DNA of 64,000 bases, from positions 161,258 through 225,257 of the forward strand of contig JASBRU010000008.1 in assembly GCA_030149285.1 (NCBI GenBank), read 5' to 3'. The number at the start of each line of letters is the position of its first letter. Within the stretch, counting starts at the first letter, position 1. This document shows positions 17,622-27,496 of the stretch, piece by piece. A program made the position numbers and the translations under genes. Below the pieces are notes generated by a model. That model searched no databases and was not told the origin of the DNA. It saw only the letters and a list, made by a program, of their open reading frames with translations. This DNA comes from Flavobacteriales bacterium (GTDB lineage: Bacteria; Bacteroidota; Bacteroidia; Flavobacteriales; JASBRU01).

Positions 17622-19943
17622 CTAGCTTTTTTTACGGGTTGTTCTTTTATTAGTTTTTTTAGGAGCTTCTTTTTCTAGCTTTAAACAATCTTCTCTTGTA
17701 AGAGTAGTTGGGTCTACATCTTTAGGGATTTTTACGTTTTTCTTTCCTATTTTAATGTAAGGTCCCCATCTGCCTTTTAAAACTTCTATTACAGGCTCTT
17801 CCTCATCAAATTTAGCAATAAACTTTTCAGCATCAGCTTTTCTTTTTGCTTCAATTAATTCTATTGCTCTATCTAGCTCTATAGTAAGTGGGTCATCGCC
17901 ATCATCTTTTTTAATAGACACAAACTTACCATCGTGTCTTACGTATGGGCCAAACCTACCAACACCTACTACTACTTTCTTCTCTTCATACAAACCTAAG
18001 TCTCTGGGTAGCTTAAATAACTCTAAGGCCTCTTCTAGAGTAATAGATTCTATATGTTGCGTTTTTAATAAGCCTGCAAATTTTTTCTCTTCATCATCAG
18101 ATTCTCCAATTTGTGCCATTGGGCCATATCGTCCAATACGTACATATAAGTTTTTACCTGTCTTTGGGTCTGTACCCAATAAACGTTCTCCGGATGCGCG
18201 CTCTGAGTTCTCTTTTACATCTTCAATTGTTGTATGGAAATCACTGTAAAAAGATTCTATCATTGAATTCCACTCTTTTTGACCATTTGCAATGGAGTCA
18301 AACTCTTCTTCTACACTTGCAGTAAAGTTAAAGTCGAGTACATTTTTAAAGTGTTCAACCAAAAAGTCATTTACAACCATACCAATGTCAGTAGGGGCAA
18401 GCTTGCCTTTATCTGCTCCGGTGTTCTCTGTTAGTGTACTATCTTTTATAGCTCCTGCTTTTAAAATAAGTTGGTTGTAATTTCTTTTTATTCCTTCTAA
18501 CTGTGTCTTTTCAACATAATCTCTTCGTTGTATAGTAGAGATGGTTGGCGCATATGTAGAGGGTCTCCCGATGCCTAATTCTTCTAATTTTTTCACCAAA
18601 CTAGCTTCCGTATATCTTGGTGGATGTTTGGTAAATCTTTCGGTAGCGGTTATATCATCTGCATTTAGCTTGTCTCCTTGAGCTAACTTAGGAAGCATGC
18701 CCTTTTGTTCGTCTAAATCTTCATCATCAGTTCCTTCTAAGTATACTTTTAAGAAACCGTCAAATTTTATCATTTCGCCTCTTGCAGTAAACTCAAGTGG
18801 GTTGCCAGATACTGAAATATGTGCCGTGGTACGCTCTAGTTGTGCTTCGCTCATTTGCGATGCTAATGTGCGTTTCCATATTAAGTCATACAATCTTTTT
18901 TCGCTATCGTCTTTACCCGCAGTATGATTTTGCATATAGGTGGGTCTGATAGCCTCATGCGCTTCTTGTGCACCTTTACTTTTTGTAGAGTAATTACGCG
19001 GTTGAGAGTAATTAGCTCCATATGAACTGGTAATCTCTGCTTTGGCAGCAGCTTTAGCGTCATCAGACAAGTTTACACTATCAGTACGCATATATGTTAT
19101 AAGACCGGCTTCATATAATTTTTGAGCAACCGTCATTGTTCTAGAAACAGAAAAACCAAGCTTACGCGATGCCTCTTGTTGTAATGTAGAGGTAGTGAAT
19201 GGCGCAGCCGGCGATTTTTTAGCAGGTTTTGTTTCTAAACTACTTATATTAAATGTAGAGTCTTTGCAATCATTTAAGAATGCTTCTGCTTCTTCTTTCT
19301 TTTTAAAACGTTTAGGAAGCTCTGCTTGAAATGTTTCGCCTGTACTCGTCTCAAATTGTGCTACTACTCTGTAAGAAGATTCAGTTTTAAAGTTGATGAT
19401 TTCTCTTTCGCGTTCAACTATCAATCTTACTGCAACAGATTGTACCCTACCTGCAGATAAACCTGCTTTTACTTTTCTCCATAAAACCGGAGATATTTCA
19501 AAACCCACTAAACGGTCTAACACTCTGCGTGCTTGCTGAGCATTTACCAAGTTATAATCTATAGTTCGTGGGTTTTCTATTGCTTTTTGAATGGCAGTTT
19601 TTGTAATCTCATGAAAAACAATGCGCTTTGTTTTACTTACATCTAAGCCCAATGCTTCTACCAAGTGCCATGATATAGCTTCTCCTTCACGGTCCTCATC
19701 CGATGCTAGCCATACAATGTCTGCTTCTTTAGAAAGTTTTTTTAGTTTATTTACAACGTCTTTCTTGTCTTTAGAAACTTCATAGATGGGTTCAAACCCT
19801 TTGTCAATATCAATACCCATATCTTTAGAAACCAAGTCTCTAATATGTCCGAAACAAGATTCTACTTTAAATTCTTTTCCAAGAAAACCTTCAATGGTTT
19901 TTGCCTTTGCAGGTGACTCTACAATCACTAAATTCTTTGCCAT
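17622..19943 (-). CDS. topA: DNA topoisomerase I
   Basis: A 773-residue type IA topoisomerase, starting at the ATG at 19943; the canonical Lys-Asn-Leu-Val-Ile-Val-Glu-Ser-Pro-Ala-Lys-Ala-Lys-Thr-Ile opening follows directly, so the upstream start at 19976 is rejected. Toprim acidic motif Asp-Glu-Asp-Arg-Glu-Gly-Glu at 82-88; active-site Tyr284 in Tyr-Met-Arg-Thr-Asp-Ser. The C-terminus has three Gly-Arg-x-Gly-Pro repeats and a Lys/Arg tail instead of Cys4 zinc fingers, as in other Bacteroidota. It relaxes negative supercoils. Confidence 0.96.
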   Translation of the reverse strand: MAKNLVIVESPAKAKTIEGFLGKEFKVESCFGHIRDLVSKDMGIDIDKGFEPIYEVSKDKKDVVNKLKKLSKEADIVWLASDEDREGEAISWHLVEALGLDVSKTKRIVFHEITKTAIQKAIENPRTIDYNLVNAQQARRVLDRLVGFEISPVLWRKVKAGLSAGRVQSVAVRLIVEREREIINFKTESSYRVVAQFETSTGETFQAELPKRFKKKEEAEAFLNDCKDSTFNISSLETKPAKKSPAAPFTTSTLQQEASRKLGFSVSRTMTVAQKLYEAGLITYMRTDSVNLSDDAKAAAKAEITSSYGANYSQPRNYSTKSKGAQEAHEAIRPTYMQNHTAGKDDSEKRLYDLIWKRTLASQMSEAQLERTTAHISVSGNPLEFTARGEMIKFDGFLKVYLEGTDDEDLDEQKGMLPKLAQGDKLNADDITATERFTKHPPRYTEASLVKKLEELGIGRPSTYAPTISTIQRRDYVEKTQLEGIKRNYNQLILKAGAIKDSTLTENTGADKGKLAPTDIGMVVNDFLVEHFKNVLDFNFTASVEEEFDSIANGQKEWNSMIESFYSDFHTTIEDVKENSERASGERLLGTDPKTGKNLYVRIGRYGPMAQIGESDDEEKKFAGLLKTQHIESITLEEALELFKLPRDLGLYEEKKVVVGVGRFGPYVRHDGKFVSIKKDDGDDPLTIELDRAIELIEAKRKADAEKFIAKFDEEEPVIEVLKGRWGPYIKIGKKNVKIPKDVDPTTLTREDCLKLEKEAPKKTNKRTTRKKS

Positions 19944-19986
19944 GGGCGTACTGTTTTTTAGTACATTAATTGCCAATTTGAACCCG

Positions 19987-20017
19987 CAAAGTAACGCAAT
20001 TGTTTTTCATTACTACA
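19987..20017 (-). promoter_or_regulatory. Candidate topA promoter
   Basis: Minus strand: TTG (20015-20017), 20 nt, then TTACTTTG (19987-19994), one mismatch to TAnnTTTG. The leader then contains a small GTACT/AGTAC hairpin (19948-19964) just before the ATG. Confidence 0.45.
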
Positions 20018-20080
20018 AAAGTTTTTTCTGCGGGAGTGCATATTTAACCTCATAATAACACTGTAATAGGGGCTAAATTC

Positions 20081-20088
20081 TATGTTTG
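20081..20088 (+). promoter_or_regulatory. Candidate -7 box of the deacetylase-like/sulfotransferase operon
   Basis: TATGTTTG is a full match to TAnnTTTG. No clear -33 TTG is seen at the expected distance. If used, transcription starts near 20095, downstream of the possible TTG start codon at 20086, which favours the ATG at 20170. Confidence 0.4.
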
Positions 20089-20169
20089 TCAAAGAACTTT
20101 AAAAAGTTTGGTAATGTTTTAAAATCAATTAGTTTTGCCCAGAATAAGAAACACTTACAAGCCCAACGC

Positions 20170-21510
20170 ATGGAAGAAAAAGTTGTATATGTAGTCCATT
20201 CTGTAGATACCGAAGGACCACTTTATGAAAGTCTTGCAGAAACCTTTGTTCGCATCAAAAATATTTTTGGCTTTGAGATAGAGCCTTCTAATGAGAACTT
20301 ACAAAAGCTGCAAAATGCGGAATTTGATTTAGGCGGAAAGGAAGTGCAAATACAGCAAATGTTATCATCAGGCTTACTTACGTATAATGATAATTATGGT
20401 AAAGTAGGCGATATGCTAGAGCGTATTGGTAGTAAAGAGTTTCGTATGCGAGTGCCTGATAGTTACGGAAATGGGTGGTTATATAACTGGCATTGTGTAG
20501 ATCATATGGGGTATACAGATAATCCTCGCCGAAAGGATATGGGGTACCATAATATATATGACTACTACGCAGATTTTATAAAATATACCGATGCACCCGA
20601 TGGAATCCATTGGCATTTCCATCCTGCACATTGGTCAGGAGCATCACATATATGTGCTACTTCTTATATTGGAGATACTCGCTTTTTAGATATTATTACC
20701 AGACGTGTACTAGAACGTAACTGGTTTCCATCAGTAAATCGTGCGGGTTTCCATACCGAAAGACCGGATAGTCATTGGTTGATGGAGCAATGGATAACAT
20801 TTGATATTTCTAACCAGCGAACAGACAAGCGCGACGAGCAAGATGATTTAAACGGCGGTAGATTAGGAGATTGGAGAAGAGCACCAAGCAATTGGGGAGT
20901 ATACAACCCAAGCCATGATGATTACCAAGTACCAGGCAACTGCCGCAGATATATAGGCAGATGTTTAAACGTAGGTACTCGTATGCGTTTGATAGATGAA
21001 GCTGAAGTAAGAAGAGCTTTTGATGAAGCCGCTGAAACCGGAAAAGCATTAATGGCCTTTACCAATCATGATTTTAGAGATATGACACCTGATGTTGTAT
21101 TGATGCAAGACATGTTGGAGAAAGTAAGTAAAGACTACCCAGACATTAAGTTTAAATATTGTGATGCTCGCGAAGCATTTAATAGATACATTTGGGGTAC
21201 ATATGAAGAGCCCAAAGAAAACATTTTGACTGCTAGAGTTGAAAAAGGATCGAGCGATACACAAGTGCAATTGATTATTGAGGCTTCTGAACCTACTTTT
21301 GGACCACAACCTTTTTTGGCTATAGAAATAAAAGGCAAACGCTTTTTGCATGATAACTTAGATTTTGAAGAGCCATTTAAAAAATGGACTTATACCTTTG
21401 ATTATCAAACCGTAGAATGGGATGAAGTTGAAAAAATAGGTATTGCAACTAATGATAAGAAAGGGTTTAACCATATATTACACCTAGACCCAAAAAACTA
21501 TACTATATGA
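20170..21510 (+). CDS. Polysaccharide-deacetylase-fold-like protein, putative
   Basis: A 446-residue protein from the ATG at 20170; an in-frame TTG at 20086 would add 28 residues. I do not recognise a named family with certainty. The opening strand His-Ser-Val-Asp-Thr-Glu-Gly-Pro (10-17), a Trp-His-Phe-His-Pro motif in the middle, a His-Thr-Glu-Arg stretch and a late Thr-Asn-His-Asp-Phe-Arg resemble the metal-binding order of NodB-type carbohydrate deacetylases. There is no signal peptide or membrane segment, so it should be cytoplasmic. Its stop overlaps the sulfotransferase start by 4 bp, so the two are translationally coupled and probably modify the same glycan or metabolite. Confidence 0.65.
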   Translation: MEEKVVYVVHSVDTEGPLYESLAETFVRIKNIFGFEIEPSNENLQKLQNAEFDLGGKEVQIQQMLSSGLLTYNDNYGKVGDMLERIGSKEFRMRVPDSYGNGWLYNWHCVDHMGYTDNPRRKDMGYHNIYDYYADFIKYTDAPDGIHWHFHPAHWSGASHICATSYIGDTRFLDIITRRVLERNWFPSVNRAGFHTERPDSHWLMEQWITFDISNQRTDKRDEQDDLNGGRLGDWRRAPSNWGVYNPSHDDYQVPGNCRRYIGRCLNVGTRMRLIDEAEVRRAFDEAAETGKALMAFTNHDFRDMTPDVVLMQDMLEKVSKDYPDIKFKYCDAREAFNRYIWGTYEEPKENILTARVEKGSSDTQVQLIIEASEPTFGPQPFLAIEIKGKRFLHDNLDFEEPFKKWTYTFDYQTVEWDEVEKIGIATNDKKGFNHILHLDPKNYTI

Positions 21511-22526
21511 GCAATTTAGGACCCTTATTTATGACAGGTGTATACCGAAGCGGTACTACACTTCCGATGAAGATTTTAAATACTCATTCAAAAATCAATC
21601 TTACGCATGATACGGTAAATTTTTACCGCTATTATTTAGATAGAGGTTATGATTTTGCAAAAGACTACCCGGAAATTGTAAAAGACATTGCTTTTCGTTT
21701 AGGTACTCGTTTTGAAATAAATGTACCTGAAGAAAAGATAATAGACATTCTTAAGAACACTGATAAAGTAGACTTAGCAGAGGTTTATAGAAGAACCATG
21801 ATAGAAACTTTTTCTAATGGTGATGAGAATGTTATATGGGGTGAGAAAACTTTATTGCAATGGGAAAACATTCCGTTGTTTTTAACAATGTTTCCAAACT
21901 CTAAGGCAATATTAATACTGCGTGACCCAAGAAATACCTTGGCTTCATATAGAGATTTTACCATTGAAAAAGGAATGCGTTATTTAGATTCTGTTTTTGC
22001 ATGCCAACATGCATTTAAATGGGCTGCTAGTGTAGGTAAGTCTTTAGACCCAAATAGGTTTAGAGTGTATTACCATGAAAAGCTAGTTGCAGATCCAGAA
22101 AAATGGAGTAAAGAAGTAAGCGAGTTTTTAGGAGTAGACCATGAGGTTGATATGACAAACTCTGAGAAGTTTTTAGACCATACAGGTAAGCCTTGGAAAT
22201 CTAACTCTTCTTTTTCTGATGTGAAAAAAGGATTCTCTAAAGAGACAACACAACGCTGGAAAAATAAATTAGAGCCCGAAGAAATACTGTTTGTAGAGAG
22301 TATTATGGGCGGCTTAATGGAAGAGCATGGTTATGAGCTTTCCGGGCAAACCATTGGAGCAGCAGATTTAGAAAAACTATGGTATTATTTAAGCGAAACA
22401 CCATTGTTACAAAAGAGACTACACAATTGGTTAGATACCGGTTGGGGCGTAAGTGAATACCCAAGTGATCCGGTAAAACCGCAAAACTGGTCTAAAACCA
22501 TGTTGCCAAAAGACAGAACCGAGTAA
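21507..22526 (+). CDS. Sulfotransferase family protein
   Basis: A 339-residue PAPS-dependent sulfotransferase-type protein. The 5'-phosphosulfate loop is at residues 13-20 (Tyr-Arg-Ser-Gly-Thr-Thr-Leu-Pro) and the 3'-phosphate motif at about 139-147 (Arg-Asp-Pro-Arg-Asn-Thr-Leu-Ala-Ser). A Trp-Gly-Glu-Lys-Thr element lies between. These enzymes move sulfate from PAPS to a hydroxyl or amine of a sugar, lipid or small molecule. The ATGA overlap with the preceding gene and a strong terminator after it define a two-gene operon. Acceptor unknown. Confidence 0.85.
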   Translation: MSNLGPLFMTGVYRSGTTLPMKILNTHSKINLTHDTVNFYRYYLDRGYDFAKDYPEIVKDIAFRLGTRFEINVPEEKIIDILKNTDKVDLAEVYRRTMIETFSNGDENVIWGEKTLLQWENIPLFLTMFPNSKAILILRDPRNTLASYRDFTIEKGMRYLDSVFACQHAFKWAASVGKSLDPNRFRVYYHEKLVADPEKWSKEVSEFLGVDHEVDMTNSEKFLDHTGKPWKSNSSFSDVKKGFSKETTQRWKNKLEPEEILFVESIMGGLMEEHGYELSGQTIGAADLEKLWYYLSETPLLQKRLHNWLDTGWGVSEYPSDPVKPQNWSKTMLPKDRTE

Positions 22527-22551
22527 TGCTTAATTACTATCATTCATATTT

Positions 22552-22582
22552 AAACCCTTATTGGAAACAGTAAGGGTTTTTT
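22552..22582 (+). terminator. Intrinsic terminator after the sulfotransferase
   Basis: AAACCCTTA, 10-nt loop, TAAGGGTTT followed by more T: a 9-bp perfect stem 25 bp past the stop codon. Confidence 0.9.
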
Positions 22583-22620
22583 GTTGCGATAAAACTTAAT
22601 AATTAGCTTACGCTGTCAAA

Positions 22621-22652
22621 TTGTCATAATGAAGTGATTTTTTGTAGTTTTG
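22621..22652 (+). promoter_or_regulatory. Promoter of the miaB operon
   Basis: TTG at 22621-22623, 21 nt, then TAGTTTTG at 22645-22652, an exact TAnnTTTG. The leader to the miaB ATG would be only about 15 nt. Confidence 0.65.
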
Positions 22653-22673
22653 CAATTCTTAAAATAAATAGAA

Positions 22674-24149
22674 ATGAGTGGACTTCACAGCGGAAATAAG
22701 GTAATTGACGAGAGCCGACAAGGCGAAGCTGTTGTAATAGAAAACGGTGATATTGCCAAAGGCCGTAAATTATATATAGAGAGTTATGGTTGCCAAATGA
22801 ATTTCTCTGATAGCGAAATTGTGGCTTCTATAATGAATGGAGAGGGTTTTGAAACAACCAGAAACTTTGAAGAAGCAGATGTAGTATTGTTAAATACTTG
22901 CTCTATTAGAGATAAAGCAGAACAAACTGTACGTAAGCGTTTAGAAAAATTTAATGCGGTTAAACGTTCTAAACCGGAGATGACGGTTGGTGTATTGGGT
23001 TGTATGGCAGAGCGATTGAAGGCTAAGCTTTTAGAAGAAGAAAAGATAGTAGATCTTGTTGCAGGACCTGACGCATACAGAGATTTACCAAACCTAATTA
23101 AAGAGGTAGATAGTGGTAGAGATGCCGTAAACGTAATTTTATCTAAAGAAGAAACCTATGCTGATGTTACTCCTGTGAGAATGGGAGGTAATGGTATAAC
23201 AGCATTTGTATCTATAACCCGTGGTTGTGATAACATGTGTACTTTTTGTGTAGTACCATTTACCAGAGGTAGAGAGCGTAGCCGTAATCCGCAAAGTATT
23301 GTACAAGAAGCAATGGATTTATGGAGCAATGGTTATAAAGAAATTACGCTTTTAGGCCAAAATGTAGATTCATACCTATGGTATGGTGGTGGCTTGAAAA
23401 AAGACTTTGAAAAAGCATCTGATATTGCCAAAGCCAGCGCAACAAATTTTTCGCAATTAATGGCTATGGTTGCAGAGGCAGTACCTAATATGCGCATCCG
23501 TTTTTCTACGTCTAATCCGCAAGATATGACGGACGATGTATTGCATGTTATGGCTAAGTATGATAATATCTGTAACTATATACACTTACCTGTTCAGTCG
23601 GGTAGCTCTAGAGTATTAAAAGAGATGAATAGAGGTCACAACCGCGAGGAGTATTTTGAGCTGATTGAAAGAGTGAGAAAAATTATTCCGGATTGTGGTA
23701 TCTCTATGGATATGATTACCGGTTTTCCTACCGAAACAGAAGAGGAACATAAAGAAACATTGAGCTTAATGGAGTATGTAAAATACGATTTTGGCTATAT
23801 GTTTAAATACTCTGAAAGACCAGGTACAATGGCTGCACGTAAGCTAGAAGATGATATTCCTGAAGAGGTGAAGAGCAGACGTTTAACAGAAATTGTTGAT
23901 TTACAACAGCAACATTCCGCATACCGCACAAAAGAACATATAGGTAGAGTAGAAGAAGTATTAATTGAAGGTACTTCTAAAAAATCTGCTGAAGAGTGGT
24001 ACGGCAGAAACTCTCAAAACACAGTAGTTGTTTTTCCAAAAGAAAACTACCAACCCGGAGATTTTGTAAATGTAGAAATCACAAATTGTACAGCAGCAAC
24101 GTTAATTGGTAAAGCAGTTGGCTATAGCAAAAACCAAGTTACAGTATGA
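22674..24149 (+). CDS. miaB: tRNA-2-methylthio-N6-dimethylallyladenosine synthase MiaB
   Basis: A 491-residue radical-SAM methylthiotransferase. N-terminal cluster cysteines: Cys40 (Tyr-Gly-Cys-Gln-Met-Asn), Cys76 (Asn-Thr-Cys-Ser-Ile-Arg) and Cys110 (Leu-Gly-Cys-Met-Ala-Glu). The radical-SAM motif Cys185-x3-Cys189-x2-Cys192 lies in [10 protein letters not shown]. A TRAM domain ends the protein (about 425-490). It adds the methylthio group to i6A37 of tRNAs reading UNN codons. It leads an operon with the next genes, with a 4-bp ATGA overlap. Confidence 0.96.
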   Translation: MSGLHSGNKVIDESRQGEAVVIENGDIAKGRKLYIESYGCQMNFSDSEIVASIMNGEGFETTRNFEEADVVLLNTCSIRDKAEQTVRKRLEKFNAVKRSKPEMTVGVLGCMAERLKAKLLEEEKIVDLVAGPDAYRDLPNLIKEVDSGRDAVNVILSKEETYADVTPVRMGGNGITAFVSITRGCDNMCTFCVVPFTRGRERSRNPQSIVQEAMDLWSNGYKEITLLGQNVDSYLWYGGGLKKDFEKASDIAKASATNFSQLMAMVAEAVPNMRIRFSTSNPQDMTDDVLHVMAKYDNICNYIHLPVQSGSSRVLKEMNRGHNREEYFELIERVRKIIPDCGISMDMITGFPTETEEEHKETLSLMEYVKYDFGYMFKYSERPGTMAARKLEDDIPEEVKSRRLTEIVDLQQQHSAYRTKEHIGRVEEVLIEGTSKKSAEEWYGRNSQNTVVVFPKENYQPGDFVNVEITNCTAATLIGKAVGYSKNQVTV

Positions 24150-24586
24150 AAGGATTTATAATGAAGGTAAGTTTAGTAGTAGGCTTATTATTGAGTGCAA
24201 TTTCTGTTCAGGCGCAAGTAAGAGATCTTACACCGCCACCGCCAAGAGCACCCGAAGTAAAAGTATATGATGATAGCATTACTTTTAAAGTAATAAATGA
24301 TCAGTTAATAGACTCTAGCTATTGTGAGATATGTTTGTATGATATGCGTAGGGAGCTGTGTATAGAGAATCTTACAACTGGTTTTAAGGTTCTTTTTTAC
24401 GATGAAAACGGAATGTTTTGGAGCTCTATTTGGAATGGGTCGAGCTTTTATCTTCCTTTTAAACAGAAATTTAAAAAAGGAGATTATATGGTCATACAAG
24501 CCTTTAAACCACACGTTACCAATGTATCATCTGGCGATAGGGTTTGGCAACATAAAACAATAGAAATAACCTATTATTTAGAATGA
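24146..24586 (+). CDS. Small secreted protein of unknown function
   Basis: A 146-residue exported protein: signal peptide ending Ser-Val-Gln-Ala-Gln, then a Pro-rich stretch and a small beta-rich domain with three Cys (Tyr-Cys-Glu-Ile-Cys and Glu-Leu-Cys-Ile). A second ATG at 24161 starts the signal peptide more cleanly and may be the real start; the first ATG overlaps the miaB stop. No known domain recognised. It overlaps the next gene by 4 bp, so it is embedded in the miaB-sigma-54 activator transcript. Confidence 0.75.
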   Translation: MKGFIMKVSLVVGLLLSAISVQAQVRDLTPPPPRAPEVKVYDDSITFKVINDQLIDSSYCEICLYDMRRELCIENLTTGFKVLFYDENGMFWSSIWNGSSFYLPFKQKFKKGDYMVIQAFKPHVTNVSSGDRVWQHKTIEITYYLE

Positions 24587-25827
24587 CATCTGTACAAGAA
24601 ATAAAACAACGTTTCGGAATTATTGGGGCTTCCTCTTTATTAGACAGAGCTATAGATAAAGCTATGCAAGTAGCTGCTACCGATATTTCTGTGCTTGTTA
24701 CAGGAGAGAGTGGTGTGGGTAAAGAAGTAATTCCTAAAGTTATACATCAACTATCTGCTCGTAAGCATAACCCATATATTGCAGTAAACTGCGGAGCTAT
24801 ACCGGAAGGTACAATTGACAGTGAGTTGTTTGGGCATGAAAAAGGTGCTTTTACCGGAGCAACCAACTCCAGAAAAGGATACTTTGAAGAAGGCAATACC
24901 GGAACTATATTTTTAGATGAGGTAGGAGAACTGCCTTTATCTACACAGGTACGCTTATTAAGGGTTTTAGAGACCGGAGAATTTATAAAAGTAGGGTCAT
25001 CTAAAATTATTAAAACAGATGTGCGTATTGTAGCTGCTACCAATATGGATATGGAAGAGGCTATTAAAAACAATAAATTCAGAGAAGATTTATACTATCG
25101 TTTAAATACTGTAGAAATTACAATCCCACCCTTGCGCAAGCGCAAAGAAGATATTCATTTATTGTTTAGAAAGTTTGCAGCAGACTTTGCTGATAAGTAT
25201 AAGATGCCTCCGGTACGATTAGCCCCGGAAGCTATAGAAATGCTTAATAATTATAGATGGCCTGGTAATATTAGACAGTTAAGAAATTTAGCAGAGCAGA
25301 TGTCCGTTTTAGAGCATGACAGAGAGATTTCTGCACATACATTGCATAACTACTTGCCGGCCATAAATGAAAACAATATGCCTGCTATTTATAACAAAAA
25401 GCAGGAGTCTGATTTTTCTAGTGAGCGCGAAATTATGTACAAGTTGCTTTTTGATATGAAAAGCGACTTGAACGATTTAAAAAAGCTGACATTAGACTTG
25501 ATGAAAAGTGGAGATACTGCAAGCTTTAAAGAGAATAATGAGCAGTTAATACATCGTATATACGGAGATGATGATGAGGTAGAAGAGGTGAATAAAGTGT
25601 TGCATTTACCACAAAAGCCTGAAGAAAGTAGATATGTAGATTATAATGAAGATGAAGAGGTGTATGAAGAACATGTTGTAGAGGAAAGTCTTTCTTTACA
25701 AGATAAAGAGATTGAAATGATAAGAAAGGCTTTAGAGCGTAATGGCAACAAACGTAAAAAGGCTGCAGACGAGTTAGGTATTTCGGAACGAACTTTGTAC
25801 CGCAAAATCAAACAATATAAATTGTAG
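24583..25827 (+). CDS. Sigma-54 interaction domain transcriptional activator
   Basis: A 414-residue bacterial enhancer-binding protein with no N-terminal receiver or sensor domain. The AAA+ domain has Walker A at 41-48 (Gly-Glu-Ser-Gly-Val-Gly-Lys-Glu), the sigma-54 contacting Gly-Ala-Phe-Thr-Gly-Ala at 88-93, Walker B at 108-114 and the Arg-Glu-Asp-Leu-Tyr-Tyr-Arg-Leu-Asn motif. An acidic linker of about 110 residues leads to a Fis-type HTH (about 390-414: [12 protein letters not shown]). It activates RpoN-dependent promoters; targets are unknown. Located between miaB and lptE. Confidence 0.93.
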   Translation: MTSVQEIKQRFGIIGASSLLDRAIDKAMQVAATDISVLVTGESGVGKEVIPKVIHQLSARKHNPYIAVNCGAIPEGTIDSELFGHEKGAFTGATNSRKGYFEEGNTGTIFLDEVGELPLSTQVRLLRVLETGEFIKVGSSKIIKTDVRIVAATNMDMEEAIKNNKFREDLYYRLNTVEITIPPLRKRKEDIHLLFRKFAADFADKYKMPPVRLAPEAIEMLNNYRWPGNIRQLRNLAEQMSVLEHDREISAHTLHNYLPAINENNMPAIYNKKQESDFSSEREIMYKLLFDMKSDLNDLKKLTLDLMKSGDTASFKENNEQLIHRIYGDDDEVEEVNKVLHLPQKPEESRYVDYNEDEEVYEEHVVEESLSLQDKEIEMIRKALERNGNKRKKAADELGISERTLYRKIKQYKL

Positions 25828-25828
25828 T

Positions 25829-26329
25829 ATGAAAAAGTTTCTAGTATTAGCTGTCTTAGCACTAGCGGTAACAGCATGTAAAGTTTCTTACACAGCTTCT
25901 GGTGCTGATATTGAGCCTGATGTAAAAACCATATCGGTTGAGTATTTTCCTAACTATGCACCATTGGTACAGCCCAATTTAAGCCAGAATTTTACAGAGG
26001 CATTAAAAGACATATTTATTACCCGTACAAATTTAAGCTTGGTCTCAAGAGAAGGAGATTTGCAATTTTCGGGTTCTATTACAGGCTACTCAGTTACACC
26101 CATTGCAGCACAAGCAAATGAAACTGCAGCACAAAGTAGGTTGACAATTACAGTGAAAGTTATTTTTAAAAATATCAAGCATCCGGAGAAAGATTTTGAA
26201 CAGTCATTTACTCGTTTTGCAGATTTTGATAGTTCGGAGGCTTTATCTTCTGTAGAAGATGCATTGATAGAAACAATCAATGCAGAGCTAACAGAAAACA
26301 TATTTAACCGAGCGGTAGTAAACTGGTAA
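25829..26329 (+). CDS. lptE: LptE family lipoprotein
   Basis: A 166-residue lipoprotein with signal peptide and lipobox Ala-Val-Thr-Ala-Cys17. The fold pattern (an early beta strand, a helix with Phe-Thr-Glu-Ala-Leu-Lys-Asp-Ile-Phe, Leu-Gln-Phe-Ser-Gly-Ser-Ile-Thr-Gly-Tyr, then repeated strands and a last helix) is that of Bacteroidota LptE. LptE plugs the LptD barrel that inserts lipopolysaccharide into the outer membrane. It follows the activator gene by one base and precedes a TPR-like gene by one base. Confidence 0.88.
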   Translation: MKKFLVLAVLALAVTACKVSYTASGADIEPDVKTISVEYFPNYAPLVQPNLSQNFTEALKDIFITRTNLSLVSREGDLQFSGSITGYSVTPIAAQANETAAQSRLTITVKVIFKNIKHPEKDFEQSFTRFADFDSSEALSSVEDALIETINAELTENIFNRAVVNW

Positions 26330-26330
26330 T

Positions 26331-27494
26331 ATGACTAACTCTTTAAGCACATATATACAATCTCCAAAAAAAATTGATGGGCAATCGGTCAATTATTTAA
26401 AAGAGGTGCTAGAAGAACATCCGTATTGTCAAACAGCACAGTTACTATATTTAAAAGGGCTGCAAAACCAAAGTAGTTTTCAGTATAACAACAGGTTAAG
26501 AGTTACCGCAGCTTATGCAGGAAACAGAAGTGTACTGTTTGATTATATTACAGAGCCACTAAGTATAGATATTCCTGAATCTAAAAAGGAACAAAAACCA
26601 ATATCTACTACTGTTGTTAAAGAGCTTACCCCACCTAAAAAAGAGGTTGAGGAGAAAAAGGAAGAACCTCAAAAACCAAAGCTTGTTGCATCGGTAGATT
26701 CGGAAAAAGTAAAACCAGTACCTAAACCGGTATCCAAACCAATTACTAAAGAGGATGACTCTAAAGAGTATAAGCCTGATTTTAGTAAAAGTAAAGACAA
26801 GAGTTTATTAAGTGCTTATGAAAAAGCACAGCTTTTAATAGAAGAACAAAAAGCAAAGCTACAACAGCTTAAGCAAGAAAGTGAGACTGTAAAAGAAGAT
26901 TCGGTAAAAGAAGAGCTTGTTACGCCTGAAGAGCAAAAGCAATTAGAGCAGAAACAAGAGGAGAGTGCAGATGCTATAATAGAACCAATTTTTGCTGTGG
27001 ATGCGTCTACCATTAAGGAAAGAGAAGAAACAGATGAGGTTGCTGAGCTAGAAGATGCAGAAAAGCGCTTAGATATAGGTAAGCCTTTACAGTTTGATAG
27101 AGATGAAATGCATTCGTTTACAGAATGGTTACAACTTTCAAAAGTTAAGCCTATTGATAGAACCATTAGTGAGGATAAGCCTGAAAAAAAGCCTCTAAAG
27201 CAAGACCCAAAAAAGCGCAAATTTGATTTAATCGATAAGTTTATAGAGGAAAAACCTGCTTTAAAGCCAAAAAAGACAGATTTTTACTCTCCTGTAAATA
27301 TGGCTCGTATAAGTGTACAGGCTGATGAGGCATTGGTTACTGAGACTTTGGCGCGTGTATACATTGAGCAAGGGCATTATGGTAAGGCAATCAAAGCCTT
27401 AGAAATTTTACGCTTGAAATATCCCGAAAAAAGTAGTTTCTTTGCAGACCAAATTTCTGCGGTAAAGAATTTAATTAAGAATAAAAATAAATAA
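26331..27494 (+). CDS. Tetratricopeptide-like protein of unknown function
   Basis: A 387-residue soluble protein in three parts: a conserved N-terminal region (1-80, with Glu-Glu-His-Pro-Tyr-Cys-Gln-Thr-Ala-Gln-Leu), a long Lys/Glu/Pro-rich, low-complexity and coiled-coil middle (85-310), and a C-terminal TPR-like hairpin (about 325-385: Leu-Ala-Arg-Val-Tyr-Ile-Glu-Gln-Gly-His-Tyr-Gly-Lys-Ala). No signal peptide. It is tightly packed between lptE and secG, which suggests an envelope-linked role, but the function is not known. Confidence 0.75.
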   Translation: MTNSLSTYIQSPKKIDGQSVNYLKEVLEEHPYCQTAQLLYLKGLQNQSSFQYNNRLRVTAAYAGNRSVLFDYITEPLSIDIPESKKEQKPISTTVVKELTPPKKEVEEKKEEPQKPKLVASVDSEKVKPVPKPVSKPITKEDDSKEYKPDFSKSKDKSLLSAYEKAQLLIEEQKAKLQQLKQESETVKEDSVKEELVTPEEQKQLEQKQEESADAIIEPIFAVDASTIKEREETDEVAELEDAEKRLDIGKPLQFDRDEMHSFTEWLQLSKVKPIDRTISEDKPEKKPLKQDPKKRKFDLIDKFIEEKPALKPKKTDFYSPVNMARISVQADEALVTETLARVYIEQGHYGKAIKALEILRLKYPEKSSFFADQISAVKNLIKNKNK

Positions 27495-27496
27495 CA

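Noticed and set aside
20086..20169. TTG start extending the deacetylase-like protein by 28 residues
   Set aside because: A consensus -7 box overlaps this position, which would place the codon upstream of the transcript start; the ATG at 20170 begins right before the conserved strand. Not fully excluded.
26816..27220. Long antisense frame opposite the TPR-like gene (134 codons, minus strand)
   Set aside because: Ser/Cys/Leu-rich composition caused by the Lys/Glu-rich sense strand; no start context, no family match, sits wholly inside a convincing gene.
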